DNA of 64,000 bases from Chamaesiphon sp. 341R_metabat_111. GTDB taxonomy: Bacteria; Cyanobacteriota; Cyanobacteriia; Cyanobacteriales; Chamaesiphonaceae. Below, piece after piece: positions 42,642 to 50,813 of this stretch. A program made the position numbers and the translations under genes. Location of the stretch: contig JANXVE010000084.1 in NCBI GenBank assembly GCA_025351825.1, forward strand, positions 1 through 64,000. Direction: 5' to 3'. The number at the start of each line of letters is the position of its first letter. Position 1 is the first letter of the stretch. Below the pieces are notes generated by a model that ran no database searches, was not told the origin of the DNA, and saw nothing but the letters and a program-made list of their open reading frames with translations.

Positions 42642-43316
42642 ATGTCTTTACAACACCTGCAACCATTTCAAGTAAATCCAGATCGGGTTAGCAATCAAGA
42701 AATTGCTAGACTGGTTGACAAAATTAGTATCGACAGTAAAGTTGGTGAAATTCACGGCATATTCGATCGCAACATTTCTGTTTGCGCTCACCTGCTCAAA
42801 CATGCCTATATTGACTATCACAAAATTTATTTTCTATCGACTAGCCTGATCGTAAATGAAGAAAATCGTCCCGATTATATTTGCGGCTGTTATCATGCCA
42901 CCAAAGGGATGAGCTGGTACGCGATCGTCTGTGCTGGCCCTCAAGAGCAGACTTGGGATGATAGTCTCCAATTGACAACAGTAGCTAAATTATCATTCGA
43001 TCGATTGAACTATTGCACTACTAACCTGCCAAGAATTTTAGTGAACAATCAATTGGCAGAGGAAGTCGATCTCGATCGCGTTCATGGTTTACTAATTATT
43101 GGTCAAGATCGAGAGTTCTTTAGCAATCGTAAAAAACAAGATCGCAAACGAGACATGAATCAAAACTCAGCGATTAAACTCAGAACTTACGGAGCTTTCT
43201 TGCGTAAATTTGAAGTTCAGAAGACTCAAGGACGGTTGACCAGTAAGATCAAGAACTTTCTGGATGCTCGTACCGATCTATTTGCCCCCAAGAGTGGCAT
43301 TAGCTCCAAAAAGTAA
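42642..43316 (+). CDS. Hypothetical protein with weak DUF4263/Shedu-like features
   Basis: The 224-residue protein is not confidently recognised. The middle has RPDYICGCYH, then SWYAIVCAGPQEQTW, then SFDRLNYCTTNLPRI. Later it has VHGLLIIGQDREFF and INSAIKLRTYG-like NSAIKLRTYGAFL. That order (PDF/Y strand, a strand where ExK should be, a helix with Tyr, IIG strand and T-Y-D-like strand) resembles the DUF4263 nuclease domain. The ExK catalytic pair is not present. If the likeness is real this is an inactive member. The C-terminal 60 residues are very basic. It lies between the other nuclease gene and lipA, all on one strand. Confidence 0.45.
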   Translation: MSLQHLQPFQVNPDRVSNQEIARLVDKISIDSKVGEIHGIFDRNISVCAHLLKHAYIDYHKIYFLSTSLIVNEENRPDYICGCYHATKGMSWYAIVCAGPQEQTWDDSLQLTTVAKLSFDRLNYCTTNLPRILVNNQLAEEVDLDRVHGLLIIGQDREFFSNRKKQDRKRDMNQNSAIKLRTYGAFLRKFEVQKTQGRLTSKIKNFLDARTDLFAPKSGISSKK

Positions 43317-43377
43317 ATCTTATTTTCCCTCATAGAATTTGTTAGAATGTTAGGCTTGTGAATACATTTCAACTCCT

Positions 43378-44250
43378 ATGACAGTCAAACCAGAATGGTT
43401 GCGGGTCAAAGCACCGCAGTGGGAACGGGTCGGTAATGTCAAAGACATCCTCCGCGATTTGCAGCTCAACACTGTCTGTGAGGAAGCCTCCTGTCCGAAT
43501 ATTGGCGAGTGCTTCAGTGCTGGAACTGCAACATTCTTAATTATGGGACCTGCTTGTACTCGTGCTTGTCCCTACTGTGATATCGACTTTGAGAAGAAGC
43601 CGCAAGCATTGGAAGCTAGCGAACCGCTGCGGCTGGCTGAGGCTGTCAAGCGACTCAAGCTCAAGCATGTAGTGATCACCTCTGTCAATCGGGACGACTT
43701 ACCCGACGGGGGTGCCAGTCAATTTGTGTCCTGTATCGAGCAGGTACGCGCCCTCTCACCCCAAACAACGATCGAAGTATTGATTCCCGACCTCTGTGCC
43801 AATTGGCAGGCATTGGAGACGATTCTAGATGCCGCTCCAGACGTACTCAATCACAATACCGAAACTATCCCAAGACTCTATCGCCGCGTCCGTCCTCAGG
43901 GTGATTATCAGCGTTCGTTGGAAGTGATCGCTCGATCGCGCGCCTACACTCCCAGCGTCTATACTAAGTCAGGGATTATGGTCGGACTGGGTGAAACAGA
44001 CGAGGAAGTTCGTCAAACCATGCGAGATCTCAGAGCCGTTGATTGCGATATCATCACGATCGGTCAATACCTGCAACCCTCTGCTAAACATCTGACAGTA
44101 GCTGGATTTATCACGCCGCTACAATTCGATGCTTGGCGAGTCTACGGCGAAGAAATTGGCTTCTTGCAGGTAGTATCGACTCCCCTCACCCGTAGCTCTT
44201 ATCATGCCGAGGAAGTCCAGAAATTGATGATAAAACATCCACGAAAATAG
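43378..44250 (+). CDS. lipA: Lipoyl synthase LipA
   Basis: LipA is a radical SAM enzyme that inserts two sulfur atoms into octanoyl groups on 2-oxo acid dehydrogenases and the glycine cleavage H protein. The auxiliary cluster motif is [12 protein letters not shown] and the radical SAM motif is [10 protein letters not shown]. Both are complete. The C-terminal RSSYHAEE contains the family's Arg-Ser-Ser-Tyr. At 290 residues it has full length, and ATG at 43378 is followed by the usual [11 protein letters not shown]. Confidence 0.97.
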   Translation: MTVKPEWLRVKAPQWERVGNVKDILRDLQLNTVCEEASCPNIGECFSAGTATFLIMGPACTRACPYCDIDFEKKPQALEASEPLRLAEAVKRLKLKHVVITSVNRDDLPDGGASQFVSCIEQVRALSPQTTIEVLIPDLCANWQALETILDAAPDVLNHNTETIPRLYRRVRPQGDYQRSLEVIARSRAYTPSVYTKSGIMVGLGETDEEVRQTMRDLRAVDCDIITIGQYLQPSAKHLTVAGFITPLQFDAWRVYGEEIGFLQVVSTPLTRSSYHAEEVQKLMIKHPRK

Positions 44251-44257
44251 TCCGCCC

Positions 44258-44335
44258 AGGCTAGTGAACGGAGTCGCAAGCGGAGTATCTGCCTGTGCCT
44301 CCGACAGGCTAACGCCAAAAGCCGAACTACCCATC
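44258..44335. repeat. Short dispersed hairpin region upstream of ubiD
   Basis: GCGGAG-type and CCTGTGCCTCCGACAGG hairpin units lie here, with GGCTAGTGAACGGAG and its partial inverse. This type of sequence is like the small dispersed hairpins elsewhere in the window, but it does not match family D closely. Confidence 0.45.
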
Positions 44336-44390
44336 CCCCCATCTCTCAACTCTTCTACAATAGACATATAACTTCACAAAGGGCGATCTA

Positions 44391-45899
44391 ATGGCGGGGG
44401 ACTTCAGAGAATTTTTAGACGTACTCGAAAAACGGGGACAACTGCGGCGGATTAAGACCCAGGTAAACTCGGATTTGGAAATCGCCGAAATCGCCAATCG
44501 GATGCTGCAATGTGGCGGCCCAGGCTTGCTATTTGAGAATGTCAAAGGTGCAAAATATCCGGTAGCCGTGAACATCATGGGCACAGTAGAGCGAATCTGC
44601 TGGTCGATGAATATGGAAAAGCCCGAACAGCTAGAAGATCTGGGTCGTAAATTAGCCCTGCTCCAGCAGCCCAAACCGCCGAAGAAGATCTCCCAAGCGA
44701 TCGATTTTGGCAAAGTATTGTTTGATGTGATCAAGGCTAAACCGAGCCGAGATTATTTCCCACCCTGTCAACAGATTGTGATTGAGGGTGATGACGTAGA
44801 TCTCAACAGCTTGCCATTAATCCGCCCCTACAGCGGCGATGCTGGCAAGATTGTCACCTTGGGACTAGTGATTACCAAAGATTGTGAGACAGGTACGCCC
44901 AATGTCGGGGTGTATCGGCTTCAGTTGCAGTCCAAAAATACGATGACAGTGCAGTGGTTATCGATTCGGGGTGGAGCGCGTCATCTGCGGAAAGCTGCCG
45001 AACGAGGTAAAAAATTAGAAATTGCGATCGCATTGGGTGTACATCCCCTGATTATCATGGCAGCAGCCACGCCGATTCCGATCGATCTATCCGAGTGGTT
45101 GTTTGCGGGCATTTATGGTGGTAAGGGCGTAAAACTTGCCAAGTGTAAAACTGTCGATATCGAAGTACCTGCGGACTCAGAATTTGTCCTCGAAGGGACA
45201 ATTACACCTGGAGAAGAGATGATCGACGGGCCATTCGGCGATCACATGGGTTATTACAACCAGTCCAAATCATGCCCGTTGATTCGGTTCAACTGCATGA
45301 CTCATCGCAAAGATCCGGTCTATCTGACCACATTTAGCGGTCGTCCACCCAAAGAAGAAGCGATGATGGCAATCGCTCTCAACCGCATCTACACACCGAT
45401 TTTGCGCCAACAGGTACCAGAAATTGTCGATTTCTTCCTGCCAATGGAAGCATTGAGCTACAAAGCAGCGGTAATTGCGATCGATAAAGCCTATCCTGGA
45501 CAAGCCAGACGTGCAGCCTTAGCCTTCTGGAGTGCTCTACCTCAATTCACCTATACCAAGTTTGTGATCGTCGTCGATAAGGACATCAATATCCGCGATC
45601 CGCGCCAAGTCGTCTGGGCGATGAGTTCCAAGGTTGACCCCCATCGGGATGTCTTTATCATTCCCGACACCCCATTTGATAAGCTGGACTTTGCTACACC
45701 CAAGGTCGGTTTAGGCAGTCGGATGGGCATCGATGCCACTACCAAGGTTTATCCCGAAACCGACTCGGAATGGGGCGAACAGCTCGAATCCGATCCAGCG
45801 ATGGCAAAGTTAGTAGACCAACGTTGGTCAGAGTATGGGTTGGCAGATATCAACCTCGATGAAGTCGATGCCAATCTGTTTGGGTATGATATGAAATAG
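44391..45899 (+). CDS. ubiD: UbiD family decarboxylase
   Basis: UbiD enzymes decarboxylate aromatic acids using prenylated FMN made by UbiX. In cyanobacteria the likely role is 4-hydroxybenzoate decarboxylation in plastoquinone synthesis; that is inferred from the host. The 502-residue product has the family stretches QLRRIKTQVNSDLEIAEI, GPGLLFENVKG, NVGVYRLQLQSKNTMTVQW, GEEMIDGPFGDHMGYY (Glu of the active site) and RQVVWAMSSKVDPHRD. ATG at 44391 gives the common N-terminus AGDFREFLDVLEKRGQL. Confidence 0.93.
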   Translation: MAGDFREFLDVLEKRGQLRRIKTQVNSDLEIAEIANRMLQCGGPGLLFENVKGAKYPVAVNIMGTVERICWSMNMEKPEQLEDLGRKLALLQQPKPPKKISQAIDFGKVLFDVIKAKPSRDYFPPCQQIVIEGDDVDLNSLPLIRPYSGDAGKIVTLGLVITKDCETGTPNVGVYRLQLQSKNTMTVQWLSIRGGARHLRKAAERGKKLEIAIALGVHPLIIMAAATPIPIDLSEWLFAGIYGGKGVKLAKCKTVDIEVPADSEFVLEGTITPGEEMIDGPFGDHMGYYNQSKSCPLIRFNCMTHRKDPVYLTTFSGRPPKEEAMMAIALNRIYTPILRQQVPEIVDFFLPMEALSYKAAVIAIDKAYPGQARRAALAFWSALPQFTYTKFVIVVDKDINIRDPRQVVWAMSSKVDPHRDVFIIPDTPFDKLDFATPKVGLGSRMGIDATTKVYPETDSEWGEQLESDPAMAKLVDQRWSEYGLADINLDEVDANLFGYDMK

Positions 45900-45914
45900 C
45901 TTTAGAGACGGTCA

Positions 45915-45945
45915 CAAACCCGACTTTTTGAAAAAGTCGGGTTTG
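45915..45945. terminator. Intrinsic terminator after ubiD
   Basis: CAAACCCGACTTTTT and AAAAAGTCGGGTTTG form a 15-pair stem with a one-base loop centre. The same stem is used at 33687 and 63249. Confidence 0.88.
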
Positions 45946-45986
45946 TTGGGTTGGTTGCCATAATGGTTGAAATTTTGAGGTGAATC

Positions 45987-47552
45987 ATGCAAAACGACAC
46001 AAATCTGCCTGAATTAATTCAGCAAATGTTGTTACCAGAATTTTATCCCCATCCAGTAACAATGCCGATCGAATTAATCCAAACTCATGCATCGATCGTG
46101 TTGCTAACTGGTGACATTGCTTACAAACTCAAGAAATCAGTGAACTTTGGCTTTCTAGACTATTCAACTGTAACTAAGCGACAACATTTTTGTGAAGAAG
46201 AAGTCCGGCTCAATCAGCGAGGGGCAAAAGAATTATATCTAGGAGTATTACCAATCTCTAAACAAGGTGATAAATATCAATTTGGGAATGAAGGGGAAAT
46301 AGTTGACCATGCCGTAAAAATGGTGCAATTTCCGCAATTAGCCTTACTTAGCAATATGTTTGAGTCAGGTCAAATAACTACTAGCGATCTTGAAGAAGTG
46401 GGGCAAGCTGTGACTCTATTTCACGCTCAGGCTCAGACGAGTGAATATATTAGTAGCTTTGGCACAGTAGCAAAAATTCGTCAGTCGATCGATGATAATT
46501 ATCGTCAAACTGAGAAATATGTCGGTAGAGCGCAAACTCAACAGCAATATACTGAGACAAAAGCATATACCGATCGATTCTTGCTCGAACATTCACAGTT
46601 ATTTCTCGATCGGATTGCTGGTGGATTTATTCGCGAGTGTCATGGCGATTTGCACTTACGAAATATCTGCCGCTGGCAAACCAAAATTCTGTTATTTGAT
46701 TGCATCGAATTTAACGAACCATTTCGGTTTGTCGATACGATGTACGATGTTGCTTTTGCCGTGATGGATCTCGAAGCCAGGGGTCGAAAAGATCTTGCCA
46801 ATCGATTTCTCAATGCCTATGTCGAGCAAACTGGTGATTGGGCGGGACTGCAAGTATTGCCGATGTATTTGAGTCGTCAGGCGTATGTCCGCGCCAAAGT
46901 TACATCATTTTTGCTGGATGATAGGGGAATATCTAGTGAAGATCGAGCCGCTGCTGCGGAAATAGCCGGAAACTACTATCGTCAAGCTTGGGAATATACC
47001 CGTTCCAAACAAGGTCGATTAATCATGATTTCGGGACTCTCTGGCTCTGGCAAAAGTACTTTGGGTAAACAAATCGCTGAGTCCCTAAATGGGGTGCAAA
47101 TCCGCTCTGATGCGGTTCGCAAACATTTGGGCGGGATTTCACTCCTGACTAAAGGCGATGACAGCCTCTATACACCCGAAATGACGGCTAGCACCTATCA
47201 ACAAGTATTGTCATTGGGCGCAAAGATAGCAACACAAGGCTTTACAGTGATTTTGGATGCAAAGTACGATCGACAGTCTTTGCGGGCTGCCGTCATCGAT
47301 TTAGCCCAGTCTGAAGGGATACAGCTAGACATCATCTACTGTATGGCACCTGAGAATGTGTTGCTCGATCGATTAGCCCAGCGAACGGGAGATATCGCCG
47401 ACGCAACTGTAGACTTATTAGCCAGTCAGCAGGCGGCGTGGGAAGATTTTACGCTTGTAGAGGAGCAGTATGTTATGAAGATTGATACTACGGTAGACTC
47501 TTTGATACAGCCTCTACTTACGGAATTGGCTCGATCTAAGCGTAGAACCTAG
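45987..47552 (+). CDS. Fused aminoglycoside phosphotransferase-like and P-loop kinase protein
   Basis: The first 340 residues resemble an APH-type small-molecule kinase: YKLKKSVNFGFLDYST, then GFIRECHGDLHLRNICRW with the catalytic Asp, then ILLFDCIEFNEPFRFVDTMYD. The last 180 form a P-loop kinase domain (AAA_33-like): MISGLSGSGKSTLGKQ, QIRSDAVRKHLGGI and LDRLAQRTGD. Such two-domain fusions are found in many bacteria, and their substrate is unknown. Antibiotic resistance is not implied. It follows ubiD and its terminator, so it should have its own promoter. Confidence 0.9.
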   Translation: MQNDTNLPELIQQMLLPEFYPHPVTMPIELIQTHASIVLLTGDIAYKLKKSVNFGFLDYSTVTKRQHFCEEEVRLNQRGAKELYLGVLPISKQGDKYQFGNEGEIVDHAVKMVQFPQLALLSNMFESGQITTSDLEEVGQAVTLFHAQAQTSEYISSFGTVAKIRQSIDDNYRQTEKYVGRAQTQQQYTETKAYTDRFLLEHSQLFLDRIAGGFIRECHGDLHLRNICRWQTKILLFDCIEFNEPFRFVDTMYDVAFAVMDLEARGRKDLANRFLNAYVEQTGDWAGLQVLPMYLSRQAYVRAKVTSFLLDDRGISSEDRAAAAEIAGNYYRQAWEYTRSKQGRLIMISGLSGSGKSTLGKQIAESLNGVQIRSDAVRKHLGGISLLTKGDDSLYTPEMTASTYQQVLSLGAKIATQGFTVILDAKYDRQSLRAAVIDLAQSEGIQLDIIYCMAPENVLLDRLAQRTGDIADATVDLLASQQAAWEDFTLVEEQYVMKIDTTVDSLIQPLLTELARSKRRT

Positions 47553-47590
47553 TTGGGTGTGTTGGGTTTCATTCTTCAACCCAACCTACA
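47553..47590. repeat. Family G repeat
   Basis: GTGTTGGGTTTCATTCTTC and AACCCAACCTAC form a hairpin between the convergent APH-kinase and glycosyltransferase genes. Confidence 0.65.
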
Positions 47591-47607
47591 AATCTATCAA
47601 CGATCGA

Positions 47608-48756
47608 CTACTTAGAACCTGCCAGCAGAATCGAGTCATTCCAGACAGCATTGTACTTGTCTATCATCATCTCCAGGTTGAAATTCGATTGAATTCGTTC
47701 GCGACAGACTGCTTGTCGATCTGCCCATACAGCTCGATCTGACTTCTCATTCACCGCTGCTAGTATGGCAGTGGCTAACTGGGCTGGATCGCGGGCTGGG
47801 ACTGCCCAGCCAGTATCCCCGACAATCAGAGCGGCATCCCCGACTAGGGTCACAACACAAGGTGTTCCACAAGCCATTGCTTCTGACACTACATTCGGAA
47901 ATGCTTCACCGTAGGAACTAGACAGGACATGTAAATCCAACGCATTCATCACCGCTGGGATATCATTGCGAATTCCGAGCAAGCTGACACAATCTTTGAG
48001 TCCATATTGGGCTAGCAACGCCACCAATTCTTGGTTATTTACATCCACATCCGACCCGATTAGCACACAGTGCCAGGGCAAAGTAGCGCGATCTCTGAGG
48101 TTGGCTAGAGCGGCGATGAGATTGGGATGATCTTTTTGGGAATCCCAACGAGCGACCATTCCGAATAAGGTAGTGTCTTCAGTGATATTCCATTCCTGCC
48201 GAAGTCGATCTCGATCTTCCGATCTAGGCGAGAACTCGCTCACATCATAACCATTGGGGACTACCACCATTTTTTCGGACTTGTAGCCGATGGCGGTATG
48301 TACTCGAATACCATCCTGAGAGCAACTAATAATTTTCTGCGGAATAGCTCCAGAGAGGAGGGCGCAAGCACGCACGGTTAGTCTAGTAGTGAGTGGGGTT
48401 TGAGCTGGATCGAGATTGGTGTTGTGAATTCCCCAGACGATGATTTTTTTGCCAGCAAGTCTCGCAATAATACTACCTACTAAGTCGCTATGATACATCC
48501 AGGTTTGGATTGCGTCTGGATCGATTTGCTGAATTAGTCGATGCAACCGGATCAAACCACGGATCGTGAGTTTTGCACCTGGCATATCCAAGGAGTAAAC
48601 TGGAATGCCTAATTTAATTAATCGATCGCCATAAGAGCCAATATCCATCAGTGAAATCACATGATGATCGTTTCTTTTGTCACCAGTCACAAATCGATAG
48701 AGTACAGCTTGAGCACCGCCGTCATCAAAAGCTGTAATAATGTGAAGCACTTTCAT
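47608..48756 (-). CDS. GT-B glycosyltransferase, family 4-like
   Basis: The 382-residue protein starts MKVLHIITAFDDGGAQAVLYR, the usual donor-independent N-terminus of GT4 enzymes. The C-terminal half has VVPNGYDVSEFSP, DTTLFGMVARWDSQKDH and EAFPNVVSEAMACGTPCVVT with the E-x7-E motif that binds the nucleotide sugar. It likely adds a sugar to a lipid-linked or exported glycan. The substrate is unknown. It follows the papain-like gene on the same strand by nine bases and so probably shares a transcript with it. Confidence 0.92.
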   Translation of the reverse strand: MKVLHIITAFDDGGAQAVLYRFVTGDKRNDHHVISLMDIGSYGDRLIKLGIPVYSLDMPGAKLTIRGLIRLHRLIQQIDPDAIQTWMYHSDLVGSIIARLAGKKIIVWGIHNTNLDPAQTPLTTRLTVRACALLSGAIPQKIISCSQDGIRVHTAIGYKSEKMVVVPNGYDVSEFSPRSEDRDRLRQEWNITEDTTLFGMVARWDSQKDHPNLIAALANLRDRATLPWHCVLIGSDVDVNNQELVALLAQYGLKDCVSLLGIRNDIPAVMNALDLHVLSSSYGEAFPNVVSEAMACGTPCVVTLVGDAALIVGDTGWAVPARDPAQLATAILAAVNEKSDRAVWADRQAVCRERIQSNFNLEMMIDKYNAVWNDSILLAGSK

Positions 48757-48764
48757 TCTAATTA

Positions 48765-49619
48765 TCAGTTGGTGGTAGATAGTTTACTAATCGATTTTCC
48801 AAGTGTTACGCCCCAGAAAAAATCTTTGATTGTCGCTGGATTCGTATTCACATGAATTTTTCTACCCCAGGAGTAGATATCAAATTCGATCCGACCATTG
48901 CTATTCTTGGAGATCTTTGTCGGCGATTCTACCGAAATATTGCTGACGATCGTGACCCAATGATTTGGATAAATCCGATGAAAACGGGCGGCAAGAAACG
49001 AGTTATTGCCAAATAATCCTTGGGAATTGATCAGGGCAAAAGCGACCCCGCCAGATTCGATCGTGCTATTTGCTGCTTGAATTGCTCGAAATTCACCAGA
49101 TAATGGTGTAGGGTAAGATTTCGAGGGGTATCCGAGTAGCTCCCGCACCCAGCCACTAATTTCCCAGGGTTTGGTGATACCACCGATTTCTCGAATCAGT
49201 TTTGGTGCTTTGGGATGAACGGGGACGATCTTATTGGCACAATCTCGGAGCGTCGCCAAAATCATCCAATCTGCTTGCGCCATCCGCAGATTGCCATAGC
49301 TGCGGCACAGTCTACCCGCAGCCACAAATTTGTTGGAGTATCCTTCAAAGCTGCCATGCTCATACAAACTTTGGCAGATCTGGATATATCGATCGGGTTG
49401 TTTGCGAATTAATTCAAATACTACTGCCGCAGGGCCGCAAAAAGGCTGTTCGCCCTGCTGGATTTGGTACGGATTATTAATCCTGCTGCGAATCTCACTA
49501 ATAATTTGGCTTTTGTCTAAATGTGTCCAGACACCAGTTTGGGTCGATCGAGCAAATTTAGCAAGCTGTTCGTCGAGACTGGGATCTATTGCCTTGGTTG
49601 TGTCTGTGTCGCTTCGCAT
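48765..49619 (-). CDS. Putative papain-fold cysteine peptidase-like protein
   Basis: I do not recognise a named family. In the frame counted from 49685, Cys83 in PFCGPAAVVFELIR has the form of a papain-type nucleophile at a helix start, His242 in PNHWVTIVSNI lies on a strand, and Asp269 in EFDIYSWG with a following Trp-Gly complete a credible Cys-His-Asp triad. There is no signal peptide or membrane helix. The frame is open from a TTG at 49685, but ATG at 49619 is the first ATG. It lies eight bases past the nrtD stop (49693) and just before the glycosyltransferase gene. It may modify a protein or peptide. The activity is inferred only. Confidence 0.6.
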   Translation of the reverse strand: MRSDTDTTKAIDPSLDEQLAKFARSTQTGVWTHLDKSQIISEIRSRINNPYQIQQGEQPFCGPAAVVFELIRKQPDRYIQICQSLYEHGSFEGYSNKFVAAGRLCRSYGNLRMAQADWMILATLRDCANKIVPVHPKAPKLIREIGGITKPWEISGWVRELLGYPSKSYPTPLSGEFRAIQAANSTIESGGVAFALINSQGLFGNNSFLAARFHRIYPNHWVTIVSNISVESPTKISKNSNGRIEFDIYSWGRKIHVNTNPATIKDFFWGVTLGKSISKLSTTN

Positions 49620-49692
49620 AGGACTGGTGGAGACGCGAGTAATTGCACCACCCTTATAGTACCCAGATCCCCGCCCAATACTCAAATCATTT

Positions 49693-50478
49693 CTAGTCGT
49701 CTAGATGAGCGTAACGGTTGAACAGAAAATCGAGGGCGTAATTTCGTAGTTCCATATAGGTGCTACTTGCCATAATTTTCTCACGATCGCGTGGTCGATC
49801 GAATGGTATCTCTAATACTTCGCCAATTGTAGCCGCAGGGCCGTTGGTCATCATCACCAGTCGATCGGCTAGATACAGTGCTTCGTCGATATCGTGGGTG
49901 ATCATCAGGACTGTGAGCTTATGTTGAGTCCAGATTGTCAGCAGTTCGTCTTGGAGTTCTTCTTTGGTGATCGCATCGAGGGCACCAAAGGGTTCATCGA
50001 GGATTAATACTTGGGGTTTAATTGCCAGGGCGCGGGCAATTGCGACTCGTTGTTTCATGCCGCCAGAGAGCTGTCCAGGTTTTTTGGTGGCGGATTCGGT
50101 GAGTCCGACCATTTCTAGATGTTCGCGGACGATCGCCTGCTTCTGAGCTTCGGTGTATGTGGGATAGACGGACTCTACCGCGAGATAAACGTTGTCGTAG
50201 GCGGTGAGCCAAGGCAGGAGACAGTAGTTCTGGAACACCATCATGCGATCGGGACCAGGTTCGATGATGGGGTTGCCGTTGAGGGTGACGGTGCCGCTGG
50301 TGGGGGTGTTGAAGCCGGACACCATGTTGAGCAGGGTGGATTTGCCACAGCCGGAATGTCCGATCAGGCAGATGAATTCGCCTTCGTTGACGGTGAGGTC
50401 GATGCCATCGAGGATGGTGGTGGGGCCGTTGGGGGTGGGGTAAACTTTGGTGACTCGATCGATTGTGAGGAATGACAT
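49693..50478 (-). CDS. nrtD: Nitrate/nitrite ABC transporter ATPase NrtD
   Basis: NrtD is one of two ATPases for high-affinity nitrate and nitrite import at the inner membrane. The 261-residue protein has Walker [14 protein letters not shown], signature [15 protein letters not shown], Walker [14 protein letters not shown] and the H-loop MITHDIDEA. The close match of its first 240 residues to the ATPase half of the upstream nrtC is as expected. It is separated from nrtC by 332 bases of repeats, including a family D hairpin and a family B element. Confidence 0.93.
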   Translation of the reverse strand: MSFLTIDRVTKVYPTPNGPTTILDGIDLTVNEGEFICLIGHSGCGKSTLLNMVSGFNTPTSGTVTLNGNPIIEPGPDRMMVFQNYCLLPWLTAYDNVYLAVESVYPTYTEAQKQAIVREHLEMVGLTESATKKPGQLSGGMKQRVAIARALAIKPQVLILDEPFGALDAITKEELQDELLTIWTQHKLTVLMITHDIDEALYLADRLVMMTNGPAATIGEVLEIPFDRPRDREKIMASSTYMELRNYALDFLFNRYAHLDD

Positions 50479-50559
50479 GTTGGTGTTTGGTTGGGATGGT
50501 TTGCCGGACTAGTGCTTTGGGTTTGGTTGCTGGTGGGGAAAATCCGGATCTGGGGGGTC

Positions 50560-50612
50560 TGTCTTGTCTCGCGAAACCGTCGGGAAACCCGACGAGCGCG
50601 AGCCGCTGCCCC
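50560..50612. repeat. Family D hairpin between nrtC and nrtD
   Basis: TGTCTTGT, then CTCGCG, AAAC, CGTCGGG-AAA-CCCGACG, AGC, GCGAG and CCGCTGCC. The stem has seven inner and five or six outer pairs. Ends and loop match the three hairpins at 21093-21240 while the stem bases differ. From 50613 to 50690 there is further C- and G-rich repeat material. Confidence 0.75.
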
Positions 50613-50750
50613 CCAACCCCCCATTGAGAGGCGGGGTGCCGCCCCTCAAACTCCCCTGCACAAGGTCATATTTGTGCGCTAGCTTGGAGCGGCATTCGCT
50701 CCGCTTTAGGTCTTAGTTGGAAGTTACTGGACTCTGAATATCTCGTTAAT

Positions 50751-50813
50751 TTCTAGAAAATCCCCTCCTCGGAGGGGTGCCCGTAGGGCGGGGTGGGTAG
50801 ATCTCCGCACTCA
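50751..50813 (-). repeat. Family B element, copy 3 (after nrtC)
   Basis: Read along nrtC it gives the stop codon TGA, then GTGCGGAGATCTACCCACCC, CCCTACGGGC, CCCCTCC-GA-GGAGGGG, ATTTTC. The element begins at the stop codon itself. Confidence 0.75.

Noticed and set aside
45987-47552. Antibiotic resistance by the APH-like domain
   Set aside because: The fused APH and P-loop architecture is a widespread housekeeping type of unknown substrate and lacks features of known resistance enzymes.
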